A program made the position numbers and the translations under genes. The notes below the pieces were generated by a model. That model did not search any database. It was not told the DNA's origin and worked only from the letters and a program-made list of their open reading frames with translations. A stretch of 55,763 nt of DNA from a bacterium (GTDB lineage: Bacteria; Actinomycetota; Acidimicrobiia; Spongiisociales; ZC4RG35), in the NCBI GenBank assembly GCA_028823995.1, contig JAPPFD010000004.1, positions 1 to 55,763 of the forward strand, written 5' to 3'. Every line of letters begins with the position of its first letter. Position 1 is the first letter of the stretch. Shown here piece after piece: positions 17,645 through 24,958 of the stretch.

Positions 17645-18538
17645 TCAGATCTTGAACCGGATGGCGGCGGGGACGCTCGAGACCCTCATCGGCGTGAACC
17701 CGACCATGTCGCCGTCTGCCTCCACCGGCCAGGGGGGATCGGTGGTCACCTCGAAGCTCTCCCAACTCCGCCTCTGCACCCAGCGCTCGGTCAGGTGCAC
17801 TCCCTTGACGATCTTCGGGACGACCAGGGGGAGTTGGCTCTTCCGGGGGGTGAAGACCTGCAGGTCCAGGCGGTTGTCCACCAGGTTCGCCTTGGGGGCG
17901 ATGTTCCACTTCCAGGCAAAGAACTGGGCGTTGGCCACTATCACCGCCAAGGCGTCGGCGGTGATGGCCCGCCGGGCTCCCTGGACTGTCACCGTGGCCC
18001 GGGGGAACCGCGGCAGCCGGGCCAGGAACCCCAGCCCGTAGCGGGCCGCTCCCACCCACCCGGGGAGCCTGCCGGCCGTCTCGGCCGCCGCCGCGCCGAC
18101 TCCCGCCTCGGCGACGTTGACGAAGAACCGCCTCCCCCACTCTCCCTCCAGGCACCCGACGTCGATGTCGTACCACGAGGTCGTGACCAGCCGGGAGACG
18201 GCTTCGGTCAGATCGCGGGAGAGCCCGAAGGTGCGGAGGAAGTCACAGGCGGTCCCGCTGGGGAGCATCGCCACCCGGGGCGGCTCCGGCCACTCCTCGG
18301 CGCACAGGGCGTTCACCGTCAAGCTCAGGGTGCCGTCGCCCCCCGCCACCGCCACCCTGCCCTCTCGGGACACCACCTCCACCACCCGCTCGGCCATCCG
18401 GTCGGGTGAAGGCGCCGACTCCACCCGAGCGTTCACGCCTGCGGCGTGCAACAGTCCGGAGAGTTCATGTACCGAGACCCTGCCGCGGCCGGCGGCCGGG
18501 TTGAGGAGGACCGTCCAGTCGGTGAAGCTCTCGGTCAC
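17645..18538 (-). CDS. Diacylglycerol/lipid kinase family protein
   Basis: A 297-residue protein of the DAGK catalytic family, which phosphorylates lipid hydroxyl groups with ATP. The nucleotide-binding motif is GGDGTLS (about residues 66-72), preceded by VLLNPAAGRGR near the N-terminus, and followed by LPSGTACDFLRTFGL (the GT.NDF.R-type motif; Cys replaces the usual Asn). The C-terminal beta domain contains RAITADALAVIVANAQ. It is probably a soluble lipid kinase of the YegS/DgkB kind. The start is GTG. It is last in the run gpmA-secG-dagK, 22 nt after secG. Confidence 0.88.
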   Translation of the reverse strand: MTESFTDWTVLLNPAAGRGRVSVHELSGLLHAAGVNARVESAPSPDRMAERVVEVVSREGRVAVAGGDGTLSLTVNALCAEEWPEPPRVAMLPSGTACDFLRTFGLSRDLTEAVSRLVTTSWYDIDVGCLEGEWGRRFFVNVAEAGVGAAAAETAGRLPGWVGAARYGLGFLARLPRFPRATVTVQGARRAITADALAVIVANAQFFAWKWNIAPKANLVDNRLDLQVFTPRKSQLPLVVPKIVKGVHLTERWVQRRSWESFEVTTDPPWPVEADGDMVGFTPMRVSSVPAAIRFKI

Positions 18539-18560
18539 CGTGTTAGGACTGACTGGGGCG

Positions 18561-18797
18561 CTAGGCCAGGATCCAGATGAGGGCGATGGTGGTGGTTGCG
18601 AAGCCGAGGACCGTTATCACGGTGAGACGGCTCAGGTTCCGCTCGGCCACCGTGGAACCGCCCATGGAGGCGCCGAGCCCGCCGCCGAATGCCTCGGACA
18701 GGCCCCCGCCCCGTCCCGAGTGGAGGAGGATCAGCAGGATCAGGCCCAGCGACAGGAGCACATGGACCCCGATCACCACCGCTTGCAAGATAGCCAT
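18561..18797 (-). CDS. secG: Preprotein translocase subunit SecG
   Basis: A 78-residue protein with two membrane helices (AVVIGVHVLLSLGLILLILL and LTVITVLGFATTTIALIWIL) joined by the Gly-rich loop typical of SecG (HSGRGGGLSEAFGGG). It is the small helper subunit of the SecYEG export channel. ATG 18797 gives the canonical length. It follows gpmA by 5 nt and precedes the lipid kinase. In actinobacteria secG normally follows tpiA directly; here gpmA is in between. Confidence 0.93.
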   Translation of the reverse strand: MAILQAVVIGVHVLLSLGLILLILLHSGRGGGLSEAFGGGLGASMGGSTVAERNLSRLTVITVLGFATTTIALIWILA

Positions 18798-18802
18798 GAC
18801 GT

Positions 18803-19549
18803 CTATTCTATCGCGGCCTGCGCGGCCACCCGCGCCGCAGCCTCGGCGGCCGCCTCCGGATCGCCCAGGTACCTCGACCCGGTCGGGTTCAGATCGGCGT
18901 CCAACCCGTAGAGGAGGGGTATCCCGGTGGGGATGTTCAGCGAGGAGATCTGGGCATCGGGGATCTGCTCCAGGTACTTCTGGAGGCCGCGGATGCTGTT
19001 CCCGTGGCACACCACCAACGGGACGAGTCCCCGGCGGAGTTGCGGGACGATCCGGTCGTGCCAGTAGGGAAGGACGCGGGCCACCACGTCCTTCAGGCAT
19101 TCGGTGGCGGGCAGCACGTCGGGCGCCAGGTCGGCGTAAACCGGGTCGTTCCGGGGGTGGCGGGGGTCGTCGGGGTCCAGGGCAGGAGGCCGGACGTCAT
19201 AGCTCCGGCGCCACAGATGCACCTGCTCGGCGCCGTGTTCCCGGGCGGTCTGCTTCTTGTTCAGCCCCTGCAGTGCGCCGTAGTGCCGCTCGTTGAGGCG
19301 CCAGTGGCGCACCACCGGGAGCCAAGCCATTCCCATCTCGGCCAGGGCCAGTTGTGCCGTCCTGATGGAGCGGAGCAGCACCGAGGTGTGGACGATGTCG
19401 AACGAAAGCCCCTCCTCTTTCATGAGCCGCCCCGCCTCACGGGCCTCCTCCTCGCCCCGGGGGGTCAGGTCCACGTCGGTCCAGCCCGAGAACAGGTTGG
19501 AGAGATTCCACTCCGACTCCCCGTGACGAACCAACACCATCCGATACAT
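18803..19549 (-). CDS. gpmA: 2,3-bisphosphoglycerate-dependent phosphoglycerate mutase
   Basis: A 248-residue glycolytic enzyme that interconverts 3- and 2-phosphoglycerate. The catalytic His lies in [10 protein letters not shown] near the N-terminus, followed by [33 protein letters not shown] and the second catalytic His in [11 protein letters not shown]. Length and motifs are standard. It starts at ATG 19549 without an obvious ribosome-binding site. About 440 bp of unusual noncoding DNA separates it from tpiA. Confidence 0.95.
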   Translation of the reverse strand: MYRMVLVRHGESEWNLSNLFSGWTDVDLTPRGEEEAREAGRLMKEEGLSFDIVHTSVLLRSIRTAQLALAEMGMAWLPVVRHWRLNERHYGALQGLNKKQTAREHGAEQVHLWRRSYDVRPPALDPDDPRHPRNDPVYADLAPDVLPATECLKDVVARVLPYWHDRIVPQLRRGLVPLVVCHGNSIRGLQKYLEQIPDAQISSLNIPTGIPLLYGLDADLNPTGSRYLGDPEAAAEAAARVAAQAAIE

Positions 19550-19987
19550 CAGCAGTCAGGCTACCGGAAAACCCTCCTCGATGCCCAGCTTCCAAAAGGG
19601 CTGCTAAAACAATCTGGCTGTTGGCGTAAAGCACGGTTGCCAAGATGCGTCATGAGTGTTGTCAGGGAAAAGACTGCTTTACGAAGACGCCTCGCAAGTA
19701 AAGGAAAAGGCCACTTGCTTTACTAAGGGTCCCAACATAGTAAAGCCCTCCTGAAAAAGGACCTACCTGAGCTGTTTCCCGGGTGGGTACGACGGTCCCT
19801 GTTGATCCGGGCTACGTTGTAGATTTCCCGAGGACTTGTTCGGGGTGCATCCCATTCCATCGACTTGTGGTCAAGGTGCACAGCACGTCTGTCAGAAAAC
19901 GCCGTAAAGTGACGGCTAGGTATGCACTTTGCGGCCAAATCGGGGCATTTAGCGTCGAAAAGGCCGCCCCTCCGCCGATCCGAACCT
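19550..19987. other. Intergenic region with clustered GTAAAG/CTTTAC motifs
   Basis: No credible gene is present in these 438 bp between tpiA and gpmA. The region is less GC-rich than its surroundings and holds six copies of GTAAAG or its complement near 19626, 19678, 19698, 19718, 19740 and 19905. Some pair as perfect inverted repeats, described separately. It must contain the gpmA promoter on the minus strand unless tpiA reads through. Confidence 0.55.
19625..19746. promoter_or_regulatory. Array of inverted GTAAAGC repeats
   Basis: CGTAAAGCA (19625-19633) pairs perfectly with TGCTTTACG (19675-19683). GCTTTACTA (19717-19725) pairs perfectly with TAGTAAAGC (19738-19746) across a 12-nt loop. 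CTTTACT (19718-19724) could instead pair with AGTAAAG (19697-19703). The last two pairings exclude each other, as in an attenuator, or the motifs may be binding sites for a regulator of gpmA. Confidence 0.5.
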
Positions 19988-20758
19988 TCACATCCAGTAG
20001 CGGATCACGGCTGCGAAGGTGTCGGGATCGAGGCTGGCGCCGCCCACCAGGGCGCCGTCTATGTGGGTCTTGGCCATGAAGCCGGCGATGTTGCCGGGGT
20101 TGACCGAACCGCCGTAGAGGATCCGCACGGCCTCCCCCGCTTCGGGACCGCCCATGGCCGCCACCGTGTTGCGCAGCAACTCGCACACCCCTCCGGCGTC
20201 GTCAGGTAGGGCATGTCGGCCGGTGCCGATCGCCCAGACCGGCTCGTAGGCCACCACGACGGAGGCCCGCTGCTCGGCGGTGAGCCGGCGAAGCGCCCCG
20301 CGCATCTGGGTGGTCACCACCATCTCGGTTTCCCCCGACTCCCGCTCAGAGAGGGTCTCGCCCACGCACACCACCGGGGTCATCCCGGCAGAGAGCACCG
20401 CCCGCGCCCGCTTTCTGACCGACTCGTCGGTCTCTGCGAACATGGCCCGGCGCTCCGAATGCCCCACGATCACATAGCCGACGTCCAGCTTGGCGAGCAT
20501 CCCGGCCGACACCTCTCCGGTGAAGGCGCCGTCTCTCTCCCAATGGACATGCTGCGCGCCCAGCCCGAAGGGCATCCGGTCGGCCATGATCAGGGTCTGG
20601 ACGGTGCGCAGGCCGGTGAACGGAGGGGCTATCACCACGTCGGCCCGATCGAAGTCGGCGGGATCCAACCGGTACCAGAGCTTCTGGACGACCGCGATCG
20701 CCTCCAGATGGGTCATATGCATCTTCCAGTTGCCGATGATCAAACTCTTCCGGGCCAT
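19988..20758 (-). CDS. tpiA: Triosephosphate isomerase
   Basis: A 256-residue TIM-barrel enzyme that interconverts dihydroxyacetone phosphate and glyceraldehyde 3-phosphate. The active-site Lys lies in IIGNWKMH, the His in IVGHSERRAMF, the Glu in VAYEPVWAIGTG, and the phosphate loop in ILYGGSVNPGN. ATG 20758 is chosen because AGGAGA lies just upstream and the protein then starts in the family's usual place. It follows pgk by 8 nt, so the two are cotranscribed. Confidence 0.96.
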   Translation of the reverse strand: MARKSLIIGNWKMHMTHLEAIAVVQKLWYRLDPADFDRADVVIAPPFTGLRTVQTLIMADRMPFGLGAQHVHWERDGAFTGEVSAGMLAKLDVGYVIVGHSERRAMFAETDESVRKRARAVLSAGMTPVVCVGETLSERESGETEMVVTTQMRGALRRLTAEQRASVVVAYEPVWAIGTGRHALPDDAGGVCELLRNTVAAMGGPEAGEAVRILYGGSVNPGNIAGFMAKTHIDGALVGGASLDPDTFAAVIRYWM

Positions 20759-20766
20759 GTGCTCTC

Positions 20767-21948
20767 CTAACGTACCCACTTTTCCAGGACCTCCACGCCG
20801 GGAAGGGGCTTTCCCTCCAGGAGCCGGAGGCTCGCTCCCCCGCCGGTGGAGAGGTGCGACACCCGGTCCTCCAGTCCCAGCAGCCGGATGGCCGCCGCCG
20901 AGTCGCCGCCTCCCACCACGGTGAAGGCGCCCGAGGAGGCCACCGCCCGCGCCACCGTCTCGGTCCCCGACCGGAACGCCTCCCACTCGAACACCCCCAT
21001 CGGCCCGTTCCAGAAGATGCTCCCCGCTCCTTCGCAGACCTCGGCGATACGCCGGGCGGCGCTGGGCCCGATGTCTAAGCCCATCTCATCGTCACCGATG
21101 TTCCCGGCGCCGGTCACCCGATAAGGGGAACCAGCCTTGAACTCTATGGCAACCACCACGTCATCGGGCAGAAGCACCTTGGCGCCCTGAAGTCCATCAA
21201 ACAGTTCCCTGATTGACGACACCATCTCCTCCTCGGTGAGACTCGTCCCGACCGAATACCCTTCGGCCATCAACGCCGTGTAGGACATCCCGCCCCCTAT
21301 CAACAGGACATCACAGCTTCTTGCTAGAGCGGAGAGTACCCCCAGCTTGTCGGAGACCTTGGCGCCGCCCAGGATCACCACGAACGGCCGGGCCGGGTCG
21401 TCAAGCAGGGTTCCCAGGGCTTCGAGTTCCTCGACCAGCAGCGGACCAGCCACCGACCGCACCCTGGTGGCCACCCCTACCGTCGAGGCGTGGGCGCGGT
21501 GGACGGAGCCGAAGGCGTCCTGGCAGAACAGATCCGCAAGCTCCGCCAGCCGGGACCCCAGCGCCGGGTCGTTGGATGTCTCCCCGGGATGGAACCGGGT
21601 GTTCTCCAGAAGTAGCACGTCTCCGGGCTGTGCCTCACCGACCGCCCCGGTCACTTCCGGTCCCACCAGGGTCGTCAGGTGATGAACCGGGAAGCCCCCC
21701 AACTCCTCCATGCGGCGGGCCACCGGGGCCAGGCTGTAGCCCGGGTCGGGCTCCTTGGGCCGGCCCAGGTGGCTGCACACCACCACCGCCGCCCCCTCGG
21801 CACGAAGCCTGTCAACCGCCCCCAGCGAGGCGCGAATCCGGAAGTCGTCGGCAACCTCCCCGCCGTCCAGCGGTACGTTCAGATCGGCCCGCACCAACAC
21901 CCGCCGGCCGGCGGTCTCGACATCATCGAGAGTCAGGTAGTCAGCCAT
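20767..21948 (-). CDS. pgk: Phosphoglycerate kinase
   Basis: A 393-residue enzyme making ATP from 1,3-bisphosphoglycerate. Characteristic parts are RVLVRADLNVPLDGG at the N-terminus, VVVCSHLGRPKE, the QDAFGSVHRAHAST block, FVVILGGAKVSDKLGVL at the domain hinge, and FWNGPMGVFEWEAF and VVGGGDSAAAIRLLG near the C-terminus. It is directly followed by tpiA. Upstream there is only a 138-bp gap before rapZ, where actinobacteria usually keep yvcK, whiA and gap. A weak promoter (TTTGAG, 17 nt, TAAGAT on the minus strand) lies in that gap around 22045-22075. Confidence 0.96.
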   Translation of the reverse strand: MADYLTLDDVETAGRRVLVRADLNVPLDGGEVADDFRIRASLGAVDRLRAEGAAVVVCSHLGRPKEPDPGYSLAPVARRMEELGGFPVHHLTTLVGPEVTGAVGEAQPGDVLLLENTRFHPGETSNDPALGSRLAELADLFCQDAFGSVHRAHASTVGVATRVRSVAGPLLVEELEALGTLLDDPARPFVVILGGAKVSDKLGVLSALARSCDVLLIGGGMSYTALMAEGYSVGTSLTEEEMVSSIRELFDGLQGAKVLLPDDVVVAIEFKAGSPYRVTGAGNIGDDEMGLDIGPSAARRIAEVCEGAGSIFWNGPMGVFEWEAFRSGTETVARAVASSGAFTVVGGGDSAAAIRLLGLEDRVSHLSTGGGASLRLLEGKPLPGVEVLEKWVR

Positions 21949-22086
21949 GATTCCACACCTTCGACTCGATTCGTAGACCCTTCATATCACGTGGATCCCG
22001 GTAGGGAGGATGACGGCAAACCGGTTCCCATGAGGAAGCACTCGTATCTTATTGCACCTTACAATCAACTCAAACGGGGTAAAAGG

Positions 22087-22980
22087 TCAGCCCGAGCCCG
22101 CGTCACGGTGGAAGACAGAGATCTCCACCCCTCGGGCGGCCAGTCGGCGGGAGAGTTCCCCCGCCACGGCCACCGAGCGGTGCCGGCCACCGGTGCAACC
22201 CACTGCGATGGTGAGATAGGCCTTGCCCTCGGCGCGATAGCGGGGCGCCAGGAACAGCAGCAACTCCAAGACCCTGTCCAAAAAACCCTGTGTGTCGGGG
22301 TTCTCCAGGACGAACGCCGCCACCTCCGGGTCGGTCCCGGTCCTGGGCCGCAAGTCGGGGTCCCAGTGGGGGTTGGGAAGGAACCGGACATCGAAGACCA
22401 CGTCGGCGTCGCGGGGAAGCCCGTTCTTGAACCCGAAGGAGACCATGGAGATGTGCATGGGCCGGGCCTTTCCCTCCCCGCCGAAGCGGGCCACCACCCG
22501 CTCCCGCAGCTGATGGATGTTGAAGTCGGAGGTGTCGATGATCAGGTCCGATGCCGACCTCAGTCCCGAGAGCAGACGCCGCTCCGAGGAAATGGCCGCC
22601 GGGAGGGTCTCGCCGCCCTGGGGGTGGGGACGCCGGGTCTCCTCGTAGCGGCGGATCAACACCTGGTCGACGGCGTCCAGGAACACCACCGCCGGGTTGA
22701 TGCCGGACTCCTTGAGCCCGTCCACCGCCCGTCCGATCGCCTCCTCCGGACTGACCGAGGGGTCCCACGACCGGATCACCAGAGCCAGGGGCGCGGTCTG
22801 GCGGAGTCGCTGGTCGGTCGAGGCGACCTCCAGGATCATGGCCGGGGGAAGGTTGTCGATCACCCGGTACGAGAGGTCCTCCAGGACCCGGGCCATCGAC
22901 CCTCGCCCGGCTCCCGACATGCCGGTCAGAAGCAGTATCCCCGGCTTCTGCTCGGAGCGATGCGGCGTCCGCTGGTCCAC
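22087..22980 (-). CDS. rapZ: RapZ/YvcJ-type nucleotide-binding protein
   Basis: A 297-residue P-loop protein. The Walker A motif is LTGMSGAGRGSM, with Arg where most families have Lys, as is usual in actinobacterial members. VIDNLPPAM and the second-half motifs FNIHQLRERV, SFGFKNGLPRDADVVFDVRFL and the C-terminal GCTGGRHRSVAVAGEL are all conserved. In E. coli RapZ guides RNase E to a small RNA; in Gram-positives the role is less clear, and the protein binds GTP or UDP-sugars. It starts at GTG 22980, 5 nt after the uvrC stop, so it is coupled to uvrC. Confidence 0.94.
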   Translation of the reverse strand: MDQRTPHRSEQKPGILLLTGMSGAGRGSMARVLEDLSYRVIDNLPPAMILEVASTDQRLRQTAPLALVIRSWDPSVSPEEAIGRAVDGLKESGINPAVVFLDAVDQVLIRRYEETRRPHPQGGETLPAAISSERRLLSGLRSASDLIIDTSDFNIHQLRERVVARFGGEGKARPMHISMVSFGFKNGLPRDADVVFDVRFLPNPHWDPDLRPRTGTDPEVAAFVLENPDTQGFLDRVLELLLFLAPRYRAEGKAYLTIAVGCTGGRHRSVAVAGELSRRLAARGVEISVFHRDAGSG

Positions 22981-22985
22981 CGGCC

Positions 22986-24812
22986 CTACTCCCCGCGCAG
23001 GAGCAGGTACAGGTCGTCGGCCACCGGGCCGGGCACGACCTCGGCCAGGTCCTCCACCTCCGCCTCCCGCAGTTTGCGGAGCGACCCGAACCTGCGCAGC
23101 AGGGCCCGCTTTCGGACCGGTCCGATCCCGGGCGCCTCGTCCAATATAGAGTCCACCATCCCCTTGGAGCGGAGTTTACGGTGATACTCGACCGCGAACC
23201 GGTGGGCCTCGTCCCGGATGCGCTGGAGGAGGTAGAGCGCCTCGGCGGTGCGGGCGATGCGGAGCGGTTCGGCGGCGTCCGGGAAGTAGACCTCCTCCAT
23301 GCGCTTGGCCAGCCCCACCACGGGAATGTCCAGTCCCAGTTCGTCGAGCACCCGGACCGCCCGTCCCAACTGCCCGGCGCCGCCGTCGATCACCACCAGG
23401 GAGGGCGGGTACCGAAACCGGGCCTGCTGGGAGGCGGGGAGGTCGCGGGTGGCCAGGTAGGCGGTGAACCTCCTACGGATGGCCTCCTCCATGGCGGCGA
23501 AGTCATCCTGGCCCCTGACTTTTCGGATCTTGAAACGCCGGTACTCGGACTTGCGGGCCAGGCCGTCCTCCACCACCACCATGGAGGCCACGGTGTGGGT
23601 GCCCATCAGGGTGGAGACGTCGAAGGCCTCGATCCGGAGGGGCGGCTCGGGAAGGCCCAGCACCTCCTGGAGGCTGCGAAGCGCCCGGGCCCGGGCGTTG
23701 TGGTCGGCCTGCCGGCGCAGCCGGTGACGGCCGAACATCTCCCGGGCGTTGGTGCCGGCGGTCTCCATGAGACGGCGCTTTCCGCCCCGCTTGGGGACCC
23801 GCAACTCGACCGGCCGTCCCCTCCGCTCCGACAGCCATGCCCGGAAGGTCTGGTGGTCGGGCGGCAGGTCGGGGACCAGCACCAGCGGGGGCGGGGAGCG
23901 ATCGCCGTACAGTTCCCGGAGGATTGAACCCGCCAGTTCCGGGCCGCTCACCTCCTCCACGCGGTCCACCACCGATCCCAGCCGGCCCACCACCCTCCCC
24001 CTTCGCACGAACAGCACCCAGATGGCCGTCTCCAACTCGTCGCCGTGCTCGGCTATCAGGTCGAAGTCCTCCCGGCGGTCGGTGACCATCTCCTGGCGGG
24101 CCAGGGCCTTCTCCAGGTCAGCCAGCCGGTCCCGGTGCCGGGCGGCGGCCTCGTACTCCAGGGCCTCCGACGACTGTCGCATCCGGTCGGTGATCTCCTC
24201 CACCACCCGGTCTATGTCGCCCTGCAGGAACGAGGAAAGTCCTTCCACGGCCTTGCGGTAGTCCTCGTCGGTGACCTCGCCCACGCACGGTCCGGAGCAC
24301 TTTTCTATATGGAAGAGGAGGCACGGCCGGCCCTGGAGTTGCTGGCGGCGGAACAGCGAGTCCGAGCAGGTGCGCACCGGGAAGGTGCGCAGCACCAGGT
24401 CGAGGGTCTTGCGGATGGCGTAGGTGTGGGCGTACGGCCCGAAGTAGGCGGTCCCCTTGCGCCTGCGCCCCCTCATCACGTGGGCCCTGGGCCAGCGATC
24501 GGAGCGGGTTATGGCCAGGTAGGGGTAGCTCTTGTCGTCCCGCAGCCGGATATTGAAGCGGGGCCGGTGCTGTTTGATCAGGGAGTACTCCAGCATGATC
24601 GCCTCCACTTCCGAGGAGGCCACGATCCAGTCCACGTCGGCGGCCGACTCCACCATCGCCGAGGTGCGAGCGTGCAACTCCCGCCCGAAGTAGGAGACCA
24701 CCCGCTTTCGGAGCGACTTGGCCTTGCCCACATAGATCACCCGGCCGTGGGCGTCCCGAAAGAGATAGGCGCCGGGCGCATCGGGGATCTCGACGGAGGG
24801 GGGACGGTCCAA
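22986..24812 (-). CDS. uvrC: Excinuclease ABC subunit C
   Basis: A 608-residue nucleotide-excision-repair nuclease that cuts on both sides of a lesion within the UvrABC system. The N-terminal GIY-YIG domain has GAYLFRDAHGRVIYVGKAKSLRKRV, then the Cys cluster (CSGPC), a UvrB-binding UVR helix pair around residues 200-240, the RNase H-like endonuclease half (IEAFDVSTLMGTHTVASMVV, then VVIDGGAGQL), and C-terminal helix-hairpin-helix motifs (ILDEAPGIGPVRKRALLRRFGS). The start is TTG 24812, since no ATG or GTG is in frame before the catalytic domain; GAGAG about 10 nt upstream supports it. Confidence 0.95.
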   Translation of the reverse strand: MDRPPSVEIPDAPGAYLFRDAHGRVIYVGKAKSLRKRVVSYFGRELHARTSAMVESAADVDWIVASSEVEAIMLEYSLIKQHRPRFNIRLRDDKSYPYLAITRSDRWPRAHVMRGRRRKGTAYFGPYAHTYAIRKTLDLVLRTFPVRTCSDSLFRRQQLQGRPCLLFHIEKCSGPCVGEVTDEDYRKAVEGLSSFLQGDIDRVVEEITDRMRQSSEALEYEAAARHRDRLADLEKALARQEMVTDRREDFDLIAEHGDELETAIWVLFVRRGRVVGRLGSVVDRVEEVSGPELAGSILRELYGDRSPPPLVLVPDLPPDHQTFRAWLSERRGRPVELRVPKRGGKRRLMETAGTNAREMFGRHRLRRQADHNARARALRSLQEVLGLPEPPLRIEAFDVSTLMGTHTVASMVVVEDGLARKSEYRRFKIRKVRGQDDFAAMEEAIRRRFTAYLATRDLPASQQARFRYPPSLVVIDGGAGQLGRAVRVLDELGLDIPVVGLAKRMEEVYFPDAAEPLRIARTAEALYLLQRIRDEAHRFAVEYHRKLRSKGMVDSILDEAPGIGPVRKRALLRRFGSLRKLREAEVEDLAEVVPGPVADDLYLLLRGE

Positions 24813-24958
24813 CCGTTATCTCTCGGGTGAGGTGGTCACGGCCTGTCCCTGTTCATACCAACCACCCATCGAAGGACGCCTTTCCTGGACATGGGCCCAA
24901 CGGGTCCGCATCATCCGAATCATACCCACGCCCCTTCGGAGGAGACCTGCATGGCCCG

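Noticed and set aside
19723..19938. A 71-codon minus-strand frame between tpiA and gpmA
   Set aside because: No ribosome-binding site, no family, and it overlaps the GTAAAG repeat cluster. I cannot exclude a tiny gene but see no support.
22087..22980. Loss of the P-loop lysine in RapZ
   Set aside because: An Arg at this place (GAGRG) is usual in actinobacterial RapZ/YvcJ proteins, so it is not a defect.
21679..23184. A 501-codon frame across pgk, rapZ and uvrC on the plus strand
   Set aside because: It runs through three real minus-strand genes and has no ribosome-binding site or domain.
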